51,515 bases of DNA from a delta proteobacterium ML8_F1 (GTDB lineage: Bacteria; Bacillota; Clostridia; Peptostreptococcales; Acidaminobacteraceae): the NCBI GenBank assembly GCA_002029975.1, contig LQBE01000011.1:32689-84203 (forward strand), in the 5' to 3' direction. The translations under genes were made by a program, and so were the position numbers. Below the pieces are notes generated by a model. The model was given only the letters and a program-made list of their open reading frames with translations, ran no database searches and was not told the origin of the DNA. Shown here in pieces: positions 26,405 to 35,642 of the stretch; position 1 is the first letter of the stretch; every line of letters starts with the position of its first letter.

Positions 26405-26820
26405 AGTATATTGTCAGCAGTTGCCTTATGGGAATGGATTGCAAATACGATGGAGGGAACAATTTCAACCAGGCTGTGGCGGATTTTCTAAAGGACAAAG
26501 ACTATATCCTGGCCTGTCCTGAGCAGCTTGGAGGCTTGAAAACCCCAAGGGACCCCTCGGAAATTGCAGGCGAAGAGGTGTATACCATCCAGGGAGTCCG
26601 CCTGACGCCGGCTTTTGAGAAGGGGGCTAAAGAGGCCCTCAAACTGGTGGGACTTTTTGGATGCACCCATGGGATACTCAAAGAGAACAGTCCTTCCTGC
26701 GGGGTGCACACCGTCTATGACGGCACGTTTTCCCATAAAAAAATCCCTGGACAGGGTGTTACCGCCAGGGTTTTGCAGGAGGCTGGACTGCCTATCCGCT
26801 CAGAAAAGGATTTCCTTTGA
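26401..26820 (+). CDS. DUF523 family protein
   Basis: 139 residues, overlapping the mutS2 stop by ATGA. Family features are an N-terminal SSCLMGMDCKYDGG with paired cysteines, CPEQLGGLKTPRDPSEI and KENSPSCGVHTVYDGTFS. Function unknown; the conserved cysteines suggest metal or cluster binding. The usual length for stand-alone DUF523. The stop codon lies within the terminator stem shared with the convergent rhomboid gene. Confidence 0.88.
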   Translation: MKYIVSSCLMGMDCKYDGGNNFNQAVADFLKDKDYILACPEQLGGLKTPRDPSEIAGEEVYTIQGVRLTPAFEKGAKEALKLVGLFGCTHGILKENSPSCGVHTVYDGTFSHKKIPGQGVTARVLQEAGLPIRSEKDFL

Positions 26821-26833
26821 AGGAAATCCTTTT
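26804..26833. terminator. Bidirectional terminator between convergent genes
   Basis: A perfect 14-bp inverted repeat (26804-26817 and 26820-26833, AAAAGGATTTCCTT / AAGGAAATCCTTTT). It contains the DUF523 stop codon and touches the rhomboid stop, so two genes end on one hairpin. Confidence 0.75.
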
Positions 26834-27627
26834 CAGTTCACTTCAAAGGCATTGAAAAGATCCTGAAGCGCCTTGCTTTGTGGATTTGTTTCCATCCCCC
26901 GGCTAATGGTGTCATAGGCTTCTTCGTAGGACTGCCGGGTAATCAGATAGAGGGTCTTGGAATAATAGTAATCCTCCGAGTTCCTGTAGTCTGCAATTCT
27001 CAGTCCGAAGGCCAGGGTGAGGAGCAGGATGCCCAGGGTGCCGATGAGCTTTTGATTGATTTTAAAGCTGGGGATTTTTCGGCCAATGAGAAAGCTGATC
27101 AGGATTCCCCCCAGGAGGCCGAAAAGGTGGCCGGCATTATCGATGTTCGGATTGACAAAGCCGTAAAAGATATTGATGGCAATCAAAAAAAGAAAGTCAT
27201 TTCCAAAAAATCTTCTGTAGGTTTCCTTGTTATAGAGGAAAAGAAAAATATGAGCGCCCAGGAGGCCGAATATCCCGCCAGAGGCTCCGGCGGAGACGTA
27301 ATTGTTGGTAATGAAGCTTCCCATGGTGGCCAGAATCCCGGAACCAAAATAGAGAAAAAGGAACTTTTTTTTGCCCAGGAGGGCTTCTATCTGGTTGCCA
27401 ATGATATAGAGGGCAAAGGTATTGAACAGGAGATGGTAAAAGGTTACATGCAAAAACATCGGGGTCACCAAGCGAAAGAGCTCGAGATCCGCGATGCTGA
27501 AATTGGATTTGGCCCCCCACCCGATCAGGGTGTAGGTGGATACCGAAGGGTCCATGCTGAAAATAACGGCAAAGATTGCCACGTTGACAAGGGCCAGGAT
27601 ATTGGCGGCTGTTTTTTTGAATTCCAC
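26833..27627 (-). CDS. Rhomboid-family intramembrane serine protease
   Basis: 264 residues, starting at GTG with a perfect AGGAGGTGA site. Six or so membrane helices. The family motif HVTFYHLLFN is near 60-69, the nucleophile is S116 in GASG, and the catalytic His is 167 in NAGHLFGLLGG. It cleaves membrane-spanning substrates within the bilayer. The C-terminal ~60 residues after the last helix are soluble and helical. A minus-strand TATAAT lies just upstream. Convergent with DUF523; not in an operon. Confidence 0.92.
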   Translation of the reverse strand: MEFKKTAANILALVNVAIFAVIFSMDPSVSTYTLIGWGAKSNFSIADLELFRLVTPMFLHVTFYHLLFNTFALYIIGNQIEALLGKKKFLFLYFGSGILATMGSFITNNYVSAGASGGIFGLLGAHIFLFLYNKETYRRFFGNDFLFLIAINIFYGFVNPNIDNAGHLFGLLGGILISFLIGRKIPSFKINQKLIGTLGILLLTLAFGLRIADYRNSEDYYYSKTLYLITRQSYEEAYDTISRGMETNPQSKALQDLFNAFEVN

Positions 27628-27667
27628 TGTGTCACCTCCTGTTTATTATAATAGTTTTCAGGCCATC

Positions 27668-27920
27668 TTGAAAGTGAAAATTTTATATGATAAACTGACT
27701 AGGAAATTTACAGGTGCCGAGGACGAAAGAAGGTCATGGCCATTCAAGGTTTTTGAAGCGAGTCGGGGAGTGGTGCAAGCCCGGTGGATTCCGGTCCATG
27801 ACGAGAACTTTCCAAGGCGCAGGGGGTCCCTCCCGTATCGGGGCTTGAGTGAGTGAAAACTAAGAAGAGTGGTACCGCGGATTCTGATTCGTCTCTTATG
27901 CCTATAAGGGACATTTTTTG
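27668..27920 (+). promoter_or_regulatory. T-box riboswitch leader of argS
   Basis: The T-box core GAGTGGTACCGCGG is at about 27867-27880, with a stem I distal part AGCGAGTCGGGGAGTGGTGC. The terminator is GTCTCTTAT/ATAAGGGAC (27891-27899 with 27904-27912) plus ATTTTTT. A likely promoter TTGAAA (27668) lies 17 bases before TAAACT. Because argS follows, it should sense uncharged tRNA-Arg; I could not fix the specifier codon by eye (CGA or AGA around 27801-27806 are candidates). Confidence 0.88.
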
Positions 27921-27944
27921 TTAAAAAACAAAGGAGGAACGACA

Positions 27945-29645
27945 ATGGTTGATTTCAAGGGCATAGCGGCTGGAAAAATGAAGGCACTGATTGAAGCAAT
28001 GAATGAAGAGGCAATCTACGACAATTTTGAAATCCCAAAGTATTCCCATATGGGAGATTTGGCCTTTCCCTGTTTCAAGCTGGCTGGAATTTTTAAAAAG
28101 AGTCCGAAGACAATTGCCGGGGAACTTGTGGCGGACCTTGACGGTTCTCCATATTTTGAAAAAATCGAGGCTGAGGGTGGCTATGTCAATTTCACCATTG
28201 ACAAGGGAATCCTTGCCAGGGAGACGCTGGAGGAGATTTTTGACAAAAGGGCGCAATTCGGTTCCTCGGAGGTGGGGAAGAACCAGAAGGTGATTGTTGA
28301 GTTTTCTTCGACAAATATTGCCAAGCCTTTTCATATCGGGCATATCCGCTCGACAATGATTGGCAATTCCCTGTATCGGATTCATCAGTTTTTAGGCTAC
28401 GACACCGTGGGAATCAACCATCTTGGGGATTACGGGACCCAGTTCGGCAAGCTGATTGTGGCCTTCAAACGCTGGGGGTCCAAGGAAGTCGTCGAAAAGG
28501 ACCCCATTCCCGAACTTCTCAAGCTCTATGTCCGCTTCCATGAAGAGGCCGAGAAGCATCCCGAAATGGAGGATGAGGCCAGGATGTGGTTTTTAAAACT
28601 GGAGCAGAAGGATCCAGAGGCTTTTGAACTGTGGCAGTGGATCAAGGAAGAATCCCTCAAGGAGTTCAACCGGGTCTACACCCTCCTGGATGTGCATTTT
28701 GACTCCTATGCCGGAGAGAGCTTCTATTCTGATATGATGCCCGAGGTCCTGGAAAAAATGAGAGCCTCGGGGGTGCTTGTCAAGGACCAGGGGGCGGAGA
28801 TTGTGGACCTTTCCCAATACGATATGCCTCCGGCCCTGGTGACCAAAAAAGACGGCTCGACCCTTTATATCACCCGGGATATCACTGCAGCCATCTACCG
28901 CAAGGAGCACTATGATTTTGCCAAAAATATATATGTCGTGGGATCCCAACAGCAGCTGCATTTCAAGCAGTGGATGAAGATTATCGAGATGATGGGCTAT
29001 GACTGGGCCGGGGACTGTATCCACGTGGAGTTCGGCACGGTAGCCCTTGAAGAGGGCTCCCTTTCCACCCGTCGCGGCAATATTGTATTCTTGGAGGATG
29101 TGCTTAAAAAGGCTGTAGAAAAGACCAGGGAGATTATTGAAACCAAAAACCCGAATCTTGAAAACAAGGATCAGATTGCCAGGGATGTCGGCATTGGCGC
29201 CGTCGTTTTCCAGGAACTGAGCAACAGCCGGATCAAGGACTATACCTTCAGCTGGGACAAGACCCTGAGTTTTGAAGGGGAAACCGGTCCCTACGTCCAG
29301 TACACCCATGCCAGGGCCTGCTCAGTTCTTGCCAAGGCCAGGATTGATGTGGAGCAGCCAGTGGACTACAGTCTGTTGAAGGACGACAGAAGTGCTGAAG
29401 TGATTCGGCTTTTAAGCCAGTTTCCCCAGCGGGTGGCCATGGCGGCAGTGAAGTATGAGCCCTCACTCATCAGTCGCTATGTGGTGGATCTGGCCCAGGA
29501 ATTCAACCGGTTTTATCACGACAATCCCATTCTCAGCGACGACGAGGCCATGACCCGTGCGAGGGTGGCGCTGGTTTGGGGAGTGCGTCAGACCCTCAGC
29601 AACGGCCTGTATCTCGTGGGAGTCAAAGCACCGGAAAAAATGTGA
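27945..29645 (+). CDS. argS: Arginyl-tRNA synthetase
   Basis: 566 residues from the ATG at 27945 (AAAGGAGG upstream). Class I synthetase: the N-terminal Add-1 domain, the HIGH-type motif in KPFHIGHIRSTMIGNS, a central Rossmann domain with STRRGNIVFLEDVL in the KMSKS-loop region (a degenerate KMSK, as usual for ArgRS), then a helical anticodon-binding domain ending GLYLVGVKAPEKM. Expressed under T-box control. Confidence 0.96.
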   Translation: MVDFKGIAAGKMKALIEAMNEEAIYDNFEIPKYSHMGDLAFPCFKLAGIFKKSPKTIAGELVADLDGSPYFEKIEAEGGYVNFTIDKGILARETLEEIFDKRAQFGSSEVGKNQKVIVEFSSTNIAKPFHIGHIRSTMIGNSLYRIHQFLGYDTVGINHLGDYGTQFGKLIVAFKRWGSKEVVEKDPIPELLKLYVRFHEEAEKHPEMEDEARMWFLKLEQKDPEAFELWQWIKEESLKEFNRVYTLLDVHFDSYAGESFYSDMMPEVLEKMRASGVLVKDQGAEIVDLSQYDMPPALVTKKDGSTLYITRDITAAIYRKEHYDFAKNIYVVGSQQQLHFKQWMKIIEMMGYDWAGDCIHVEFGTVALEEGSLSTRRGNIVFLEDVLKKAVEKTREIIETKNPNLENKDQIARDVGIGAVVFQELSNSRIKDYTFSWDKTLSFEGETGPYVQYTHARACSVLAKARIDVEQPVDYSLLKDDRSAEVIRLLSQFPQRVAMAAVKYEPSLISRYVVDLAQEFNRFYHDNPILSDDEAMTRARVALVWGVRQTLSNGLYLVGVKAPEKM

Positions 29646-29654
29646 CCACTTAAA

Positions 29655-29695
29655 AAGGCTTTTCCTGATAGCTGGCAGGAAAAGCCTTCTCTTGT
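29655..29695. terminator. Bidirectional terminator between argS and the convergent unknown gene
   Basis: AAGGCTTTTCCTG at 29655-29667 pairs with CAGGAAAAGCCTT at 29676-29688. Outer CCACTTAAA/TTTAAGTGG arms extend the hairpin and place T-rich sequence on both sides. Confidence 0.8.
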
Positions 29696-29696
29696 T

Positions 29697-30218
29697 TTAA
29701 GTGGTGGTTTTTTCTTCGTATTCAAGATCTTCCTTGAGAACATCGGGTTCTTTCTTGAAGTAGACCCGTTCGGAACCCGCCTTGATTTTTTTGATGATAT
29801 CCAGCAAGAGGTGGATTTCGTTATCCAGAATTTCAAGGTCCTCTTTCTTGATATTGTAGTAAAGGTACAAGTCCTCGAAAAGCCGGACCATTTTTGCAAT
29901 ATTGTAGTCGATTTCTATGAATTTTGAAAAATTGTGGGACCGCATGGCGTTTTTGAACTGTTCAGTATCCACCTTGATGACGTCCACGACTTCTTCCTCT
30001 GACTGGTATTCCCCTACGGGCATGGCATAGGGTTTGATTCTTTCCAGAAAGAAGGAATTATCCTCATTCAGATGATAAATGTAGGTAATGTTGGTGCCTT
30101 CAATATTGAATTTGACCAGGGACATGACCCCCTGGATATCGATGATATGGGCGCCGAGCTTCTTGAGTTCGTCTTTGCAGATTTCGTGTCGGATCAGTCT
30201 CGAGGACATGATGGCCAT
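29697..30218 (-). CDS. Hypothetical protein
   Basis: 173 residues from the ATG at 30218 (GGAGGG six bases upstream). No family recognised. The first ~90 residues look alpha/beta (IIDIQGVMSLVKFNIEG ... ITYIYHLNEDNSFFLERIKPY). The rest is charged and helical, ending in an acidic/lysine tail with a short run of threonines. No signal peptide or membrane segment. Divergent from the radical SAM gene, with a shared ~75-base promoter region holding TATAAT boxes in both directions. Confidence 0.75.
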   Translation of the reverse strand: MAIMSSRLIRHEICKDELKKLGAHIIDIQGVMSLVKFNIEGTNITYIYHLNEDNSFFLERIKPYAMPVGEYQSEEEVVDVIKVDTEQFKNAMRSHNFSKFIEIDYNIAKMVRLFEDLYLYYNIKKEDLEILDNEIHLLLDIIKKIKAGSERVYFKKEPDVLKEDLEYEEKTTT

Positions 30219-30295
30219 AAGTATCCCTCCTGTTCTATTCAAATCAATTATAGCATAAATATGATATAATAATGTAAAAATTGTGGGGGCTCTGA

Positions 30296-32020
30296 ATGAA
30301 AATTCTTCTCATAGGACTCAATACCAAATACATTCACAACAACCTGGCTATAGAAAATATCATGGCCTTCAATCGGGGGATTGAGGGGGCCGAATTCAAG
30401 CGGCTGACCTTTACCATCAATCAGTCGAAGGAGGAGGTCCTAAGAGGGATAGTCCTGGAAAACCCTGATATTGCAGGGTTTTCAGCGTACATCTGGAACA
30501 TTGAAATGATTCTGGACATCGTGGAGAATCTCAAAAAGATTCGACCTGGGGTCCGGGTGGTCATGGGGGGGCCTGAAGTCAGTTATGACCCAGGGTCGCT
30601 GTTGAATCGACATCCGGAAATTGATTATGTCATCTCGGGAGAGGGCGAATACGTCTTCGGAGAGTTAACAAAGAATTTACTTCAAGAGCGCCCTCCCACG
30701 GGGATTGCCGGACTCTATCACCGGGAGGGAGACCGGGTGGTGGGTACGGGCATGGGAAGACAGGTGGCGCTCGGGGATATTCCCACAGTATTCGAGGGCA
30801 AGGACAGGACCACCCATATTGTCTACTACGAGGCCTCAAGGGGCTGTCCCTACAATTGCTCCTACTGCCTGTCCTCAACCACCAGGGGTCTGAGGGTCAA
30901 ACCTCTGACCCAGGTTTTTGAGGATTTGAAAAAATTCATGGCACTCAGGGTCCCCCTGGTCAAATTCATTGACCGGACCTTCAATGCCGACAGCAGGCGC
31001 TCCCTTGAAATTCTCCGGTTCATTCTAGAGAATTCTTCGGGGGAGACCACCTTTCATTTTGAAATTTCCCCCAATGCCCTGACACCTGAGTGGATTGCCG
31101 CCCTCAGGGAGGCGCCCGAGGGCCTTTTCCAGGTGGAAATCGGGATACAGTCGGTTCACATGAAGGTTCTCAAGGCAGTGAACCGGCCCATGGCCTTTGA
31201 ATCCATCGAGGACAACCTGCGCCAGGTGTGTGCCCTTGACAACCTCCATACCCATGTGGATCTCATTGCCGGGCTTCCCTACAGTCGTCTTGAGGATTTT
31301 CTCGAGTCCTTCGACAGGGTCTACTCCCTGGGAGCGGATCATTTTCAGCTGGGTTTTCTCAAGCTGCTCAAGGGTTCCCAGCTCAGGCACCAGGCCCTGG
31401 AACTGGGATACCGCTATGATGCGAAGCCCCCCTACGAGGTGCTTTTGAACCCCTGGCTCTCCTATGAAGAGCTCTTGCTTTTAAAGCACATGGAGCATCT
31501 CATGGAAATCTATGCCAACTCAGGACATTTTACAGTGTCCCTGGAGTTCATCCTGTCCTTTTTCCAGAGACCAAGGGATTTCTTCATTGAATTTTCTGAG
31601 TTCTATGAGAGCCGGGGATATTTTGACTTCAGTCATCAGTTGATCCGCAGGGTTGAAATCCTCTATGAATTTCTCCAGGCGGGGGGCTTTGAAAATCTGG
31701 CAAAGGCCAAGGCCCTGATGAAATTCGATTTTTACAGGAAAAACCGTCAACCCTCGGGAGATTTTTTTCCCAGGGAGGAGGCGCCGGACAAGGGGGCCCT
31801 CCATGAATTGCTCCACGATGCGCAAAGAGTTGCCAGGATTTTTCCGCAGTTTGCAGGAAGGCGCCCCAGGGAAATCCTCAAAGCCATCAAAATCGTCACC
31901 TTTGATTACAATGTTTTTGAAAAACCCTATGTTCCGGGAAGGGTCACCGGTTTTTTTGACTATAAAAACCACGAATTTGGTATCATAGATATAGGAGGCA
32001 ATGATGAACTACATTACTGA
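30296..32020 (+). CDS. B12-binding domain radical SAM protein, DUF4080 type
   Basis: 574 residues. An N-terminal cobalamin-binding-like Rossmann domain (MKILLIGLNTKYIHNNLAIE, then GGPEVSYDP and ISGEGEYVFGEL) precedes the radical SAM core with the cluster-binding Cys at 184, 188 and 191 (RGCPYNCSYC). A C-terminal ~200-residue region matches the DUF4080 layout. The reaction is unknown; these enzymes may carry out methylations or rearrangements using SAM and cobalamin. The next gene overlaps its end, hinting at coupled expression with the membrane protein and NAD kinase. Confidence 0.85.
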   Translation: MKILLIGLNTKYIHNNLAIENIMAFNRGIEGAEFKRLTFTINQSKEEVLRGIVLENPDIAGFSAYIWNIEMILDIVENLKKIRPGVRVVMGGPEVSYDPGSLLNRHPEIDYVISGEGEYVFGELTKNLLQERPPTGIAGLYHREGDRVVGTGMGRQVALGDIPTVFEGKDRTTHIVYYEASRGCPYNCSYCLSSTTRGLRVKPLTQVFEDLKKFMALRVPLVKFIDRTFNADSRRSLEILRFILENSSGETTFHFEISPNALTPEWIAALREAPEGLFQVEIGIQSVHMKVLKAVNRPMAFESIEDNLRQVCALDNLHTHVDLIAGLPYSRLEDFLESFDRVYSLGADHFQLGFLKLLKGSQLRHQALELGYRYDAKPPYEVLLNPWLSYEELLLLKHMEHLMEIYANSGHFTVSLEFILSFFQRPRDFFIEFSEFYESRGYFDFSHQLIRRVEILYEFLQAGGFENLAKAKALMKFDFYRKNRQPSGDFFPREEAPDKGALHELLHDAQRVARIFPQFAGRRPREILKAIKIVTFDYNVFEKPYVPGRVTGFFDYKNHEFGIIDIGGNDELHY

Positions 32021-32690
32021 TGCAATACAACTGGGCAAGACCTCAGTCAAGGAAACCCTGGCTTTAATCAAAAAAGTGCCCCATCTGCTCTGGATTCCCA
32101 TTGTCCATCTGAGCGCCATGCTGCTGGTGATGAGATTCATTCCCTTTATGGGGCTGGGTATGCTCAACAGCCTGCTGACAGGACTGCTGATGGCAGGGAT
32201 TCTTTCAAGCTACTTTTATCTCCTGCATCAGGGGATCTATTACAAACGGCTGAAATGGCGGGACGTGACCCATGGCATCAAGGTGTACGCCCTGGAGATA
32301 TGGATTGCTCTATTGGTACTCAATCTGGTGAACTACGCCATCAATCTTGTGGGCTTCAACCAGATTCCCCTCCCGATAGTCAATCTGATGATCTTTATCC
32401 TTTTCAATCCGCTTCCTGAGGTAATCTATCTCAGCGAGTATGCTTACAATGACTTGTTTTTCTATAATTTTGCCTTCATTAGAAGAAACTGGCTCCCCTG
32501 GTTTTTGCTCAACGGGGTCCTGTGGCTGCTGTTAGCACCGCTGTTGCTGCTGGGGTCGTTTATTCCGGCTATTTTCAATATTCTGATGGTGGTTTACTTG
32601 AGTTTTGCCATGCTCTTCAGGGGATTTTTGTTCAAATCCCTCCATTCAAGCAATTACCGCAAACGACGATTCAACCAATACAACCGATAG
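32004..32690 (+). CDS. Hypothetical multi-pass membrane protein
   Basis: About 228 residues. The start is set at the second of two adjacent ATGs, five bases after GGAGG. Five or six hydrophobic segments (around residues 30-50, 55-75, 95-115, 120-145, 165-185 and 190-210) and a basic C-terminus (NYRKRRFNQYNR). No recognised family. It overlaps the radical SAM gene and sits 12 bases before nadK. Confidence 0.75.
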   Translation: MNYITDAIQLGKTSVKETLALIKKVPHLLWIPIVHLSAMLLVMRFIPFMGLGMLNSLLTGLLMAGILSSYFYLLHQGIYYKRLKWRDVTHGIKVYALEIWIALLVLNLVNYAINLVGFNQIPLPIVNLMIFILFNPLPEVIYLSEYAYNDLFFYNFAFIRRNWLPWFLLNGVLWLLLAPLLLLGSFIPAIFNILMVVYLSFAMLFRGFLFKSLHSSNYRKRRFNQYNR

Positions 32691-32702
32691 GAGGCCTTTG
32701 CC

Positions 32703-33521
32703 ATGCGCCGTGTCTACATCCATGCCAATCGCACTAAAACCAGCATACGGGTCAAAGAGGAACTGATTGATACCTTGAAGACCCATGGATTCATTCCCAC
32801 CCGGGAGAATCCCGAGGTGGTGGTAGTGGTGGGGGGAGATGGTACCATGCTCAGTGCCATCCGGGGCTATGCTACCCTGGCGGTGCCCTTTGTGGGTATC
32901 AATACGGGAACCCTTGGATTTCTGCCTTCCATAGCACCCAAGGACATGAATCTGCTCATTGAAATTCTCAAGGGGGAGGTTCTCAATGTATTTGAATATC
33001 CTTTGCTGGAGGTTCACTCCAGAACCATCCACGGCAAAGAGGTGACAAATTACGCCTTCAATGAGATTCTGATCAAGCATCAGCAGCCGAAGCTCATGGA
33101 GGCCCTGGTCTATTTCAATGACAAGCCCTTCAATTATTTCACAGGGGACGGTTTTATTATCTCCACACCGGCGGGGGCCACGGGCTATGCAATCTGGGCC
33201 GGAGGAGTGGCCATGCATTCCGATCTTGAGGTGTTTCAGATCACTCCCTTGAATCCCAATGACAACCGCATCAACCGACCCATGAAAACTTCAATGATCC
33301 TGCCCCGTCAAACCGTGATTGATTTCAAAATCATCAAAGCCAGGGATCGTGCGGTGATTGTGGCCTGCGACGGCCGCAATGTTTCCGATGATTATATTGC
33401 CAGAATTCATGTCAAGGCTTCAGAACTGAAGGTGAAGGTGCTTCGGCTGGATGACTATGACTACTTTGAGCTTTTCCGACAGAAGATTATCGACAAGAAC
33501 ATCTACCGCTATCTAAAATAA
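32703..33521 (+). CDS. nadK: NAD kinase
   Basis: 272 residues, usual length. The catalytic GGDGTML is at 44-50, with the second conserved patch GDGFIISTPAGATGYAIWAGG. It phosphorylates NAD to NADP. ATG with AGGAGG upstream. Located in a row of same-strand genes (radical SAM, membrane protein, nadK, TPR). Confidence 0.95.
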   Translation: MRRVYIHANRTKTSIRVKEELIDTLKTHGFIPTRENPEVVVVVGGDGTMLSAIRGYATLAVPFVGINTGTLGFLPSIAPKDMNLLIEILKGEVLNVFEYPLLEVHSRTIHGKEVTNYAFNEILIKHQQPKLMEALVYFNDKPFNYFTGDGFIISTPAGATGYAIWAGGVAMHSDLEVFQITPLNPNDNRINRPMKTSMILPRQTVIDFKIIKARDRAVIVACDGRNVSDDYIARIHVKASELKVKVLRLDDYDYFELFRQKIIDKNIYRYLK

Positions 33522-33534
33522 GGAGGGTATTGTG

Positions 33535-34629
33535 ATGCGTTTGGATTTTTTCAAAGAGCATCTGGAATCCCTGGGATTCCTGGAGCTTAAAAAGGATTTA
33601 GCCTACACGGACAATCTTGTCCTGAGAAAGGAAGTGCCCCTGCCTTTCAGACTCGAGGCCATCAAGGGGAAGCTATATGATTCTTTACCGGGTTTCAAGC
33701 AACAGGAACTCATCGAAGGAATCATATTTTTATTGGGCCTGGATCCGGATTTCAAATACAAGGAAGATTATAAAAAAATCCTCCTCGCCCTCGATGAAAA
33801 TATTTTCCCCATTGTAGCCGAGGGCCTTCTGGAGAATCTCGCAGAGGACAACCAGGAACAGACCCTGATACAGCTTGCAGGGATCACCCATTTGGGTTTT
33901 TCTCCTGAGACGCTGTTGATTCAGATTGGCCGGATTGCCCTGGCAATCGATGAAAAAAATCAAATCCCGGAGCTTTCAGAACTGGCAGGAGAAATTTTCG
34001 CCGGACTGATCAGGCAGGAGACGGTCTCCCCCCTGCCCTACTATTATTTGGGTTTTTACTATTACAACAAGGGACTGTACGCCAAAGGGAAAAAAGCCTG
34101 GGAGAAGAGTCTTGAAATGGGACTTCCGGAGGCCTTTGATCTGGAGCTCATCGCTCTGTTTCCGGAGCTCAAGAACAAAATCCAGTATGAAGAGGGATAT
34201 GAACTGATTCTCAAGGGTCGTTACGAGGAGGGCCTTGAGAAACTGCTTCCCCTGAAAGACCTGTACGACAACTGGTGGAACTATCTCTTCTTTGTCGGCC
34301 TCGGCTACCGGATGATGGAGGATTATCCCAGGGCGGTCCACCATTTTGAAAAAGCCCTGGCGCTGAGTCCGGAAAATACTGATATCCTTAACGAACTCGG
34401 TATCTGCCATACCATGGAGGAGTCCTTTGAACAGGCGGCTGAGGTATTCCACCAGGCCATCCTTCTTGATTCCGGAAACCACGAAATCCTCTGCAATATG
34501 GGTATTCTGGAGTTCAGCAAAGGCAATGACGCCCTGGCCATGGAATTTTTGCAAAAGGCATACAGCATGGATCCGACGGATGAAGTCACACTTCAGTGGA
34601 TGGATTACTTGAGAAATTTTAACGATTGA
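33535..34629 (+). CDS. Tetratricopeptide-repeat protein
   Basis: About 364 residues from the ATG at 33535 (a GTG at 33532 is closer to the AGGAGG site). The C-terminal half has TPR units, clearest in the last ~110 residues (YPRAVHHFEKALALSPEN, FEQAAEVFHQAILLDSGN, DALAMEFLQKAYSMDPTD). The N-terminal half is helical and may hold degenerate repeats. No signal peptide, so probably a cytoplasmic scaffold. Partner unknown. Confidence 0.8.
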   Translation: MRLDFFKEHLESLGFLELKKDLAYTDNLVLRKEVPLPFRLEAIKGKLYDSLPGFKQQELIEGIIFLLGLDPDFKYKEDYKKILLALDENIFPIVAEGLLENLAEDNQEQTLIQLAGITHLGFSPETLLIQIGRIALAIDEKNQIPELSELAGEIFAGLIRQETVSPLPYYYLGFYYYNKGLYAKGKKAWEKSLEMGLPEAFDLELIALFPELKNKIQYEEGYELILKGRYEEGLEKLLPLKDLYDNWWNYLFFVGLGYRMMEDYPRAVHHFEKALALSPENTDILNELGICHTMEESFEQAAEVFHQAILLDSGNHEILCNMGILEFSKGNDALAMEFLQKAYSMDPTDEVTLQWMDYLRNFND

Positions 34630-34679
34630 ATTTTTTTTTGAAATGGTTTAAAATAAAAGAGGTTCAACAAATTGTTGAA
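34626..34679 (+). promoter_or_regulatory. Promoter and palindromic operator of ptb-iorAB
   Basis: TTGAAT (34626-34631), 17-base spacer, TAAAAT (34649-34654). Starting at the predicted transcription start is a perfect palindrome, TTCAACAAATTGTTGAA (34663-34679, 8-1-8), the classic position of a repressor operator. The regulator is unknown. Confidence 0.6.
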
Positions 34680-34718
34680 TGACTATCAAAAAATTATAAA
34701 TCGGAAAGGGGGATTTAA

Positions 34719-35627
34719 TTGATTAAAGATTTTGAGGATTTGATGAAGGCTGCCAGGCATCAGAAAAAAATGCGTCTGGCCGTGGCGGCGGCTGAAGATA
34801 TGGATGTCCTTCAGGCGGTGAAGGAGGCCACCCTGGCGGGAATTATCCTCCCGGTACTCGTGGGGGAAAAGGAAAAAATAAAGGCAATAGCCCGGGAGAT
34901 TGATTTTGACATTTCCGAGGTTCCCCTTGTTGAGGGAACGACTCTTGAAGAATCGGCCCGGATTTCAGTTCGCATGGTCCATGACTCAGAAGCGGATTTT
35001 TTAATGAAGGGACTCATCGACACTTCAGTCCTGCTCAAGGCGGTTCTGGACAAGACCTACGGTCTGAGAACCGATTCCCAGCTCAGCCATGTGATGATTT
35101 ACGGTTCTGAAAATTATCACAAGCTCCTCTTTCTGACGGATGGCGGGATGAACATCAGCCCGAATCTCGAGGAAAAGGTCAGGATTGTTTCGAATGCCGT
35201 GGCGATGGCAAAGGCTCTGGGCATCGAAACCGTCAAGGTTGCGGCCCTTGCGGCCAAGGAAAAGGTCAACCCCAAAATGCAGGCGACCGTGGATGCTGCC
35301 GAGCTCCAGACGCTCTGTGAAAAAGGGGAGTTTGGCGAGGGTGTGATTCTTGAAGGGCCCCTGGCTCTGGACCTGGCGATTTCTGAAAAAGCGGCGCAGA
35401 TCAAGAAATTCAAAAGTCGGATTGCCGGAGATGCGGATGTGCTGTTGGTTCCGACCATCGAGATGGGCAATGGGATTGGAAAGACCCTGACCTATCTGGC
35501 TAAAGCGGAGTCTGCCGGAGTGATCATGGGAGCCAAGGCACCCATTGTCCTGGTTTCAAGGGCGGATTCCTACGAAGCAAAGCTGTACTCCATTGCCCTG
35601 GGCAGTGTAGTGGCAGCCAATCTTTAG
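34719..35627 (+). CDS. ptb: Phosphate acyltransferase, phosphate butyryltransferase type
   Basis: 302 residues starting at TTG after AAAGGGGG. It matches the Ptb branch of the phosphate acetyl/butyryltransferase family (DSEADFLMKGLIDTSVLLKAVLD, VLLVPTIEMGNGIGKTLTYLA). The enzyme swaps CoA for phosphate on short acyl-CoAs. In front of iorAB it probably converts arylacetyl-CoA or branched acyl-CoA to acyl-phosphate so that a kinase can make ATP. No kinase gene (buk or ack) is in the window. Substrate assignment is inference. Confidence 0.88.
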   Translation: MIKDFEDLMKAARHQKKMRLAVAAAEDMDVLQAVKEATLAGIILPVLVGEKEKIKAIAREIDFDISEVPLVEGTTLEESARISVRMVHDSEADFLMKGLIDTSVLLKAVLDKTYGLRTDSQLSHVMIYGSENYHKLLFLTDGGMNISPNLEEKVRIVSNAVAMAKALGIETVKVAALAAKEKVNPKMQATVDAAELQTLCEKGEFGEGVILEGPLALDLAISEKAAQIKKFKSRIAGDADVLLVPTIEMGNGIGKTLTYLAKAESAGVIMGAKAPIVLVSRADSYEAKLYSIALGSVVAANL

Positions 35628-35642
35628 AGGAGCGTGATCAGT

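Noticed and set aside
26878-27651. 257-codon plus-strand frame
   Set aside because: Antisense to the rhomboid protease, whose catalytic motifs are intact on the other strand.
27536-27856. 106-codon frame upstream of argS
   Set aside because: It lies across the rhomboid start and the T-box leader, and has no coding signals.
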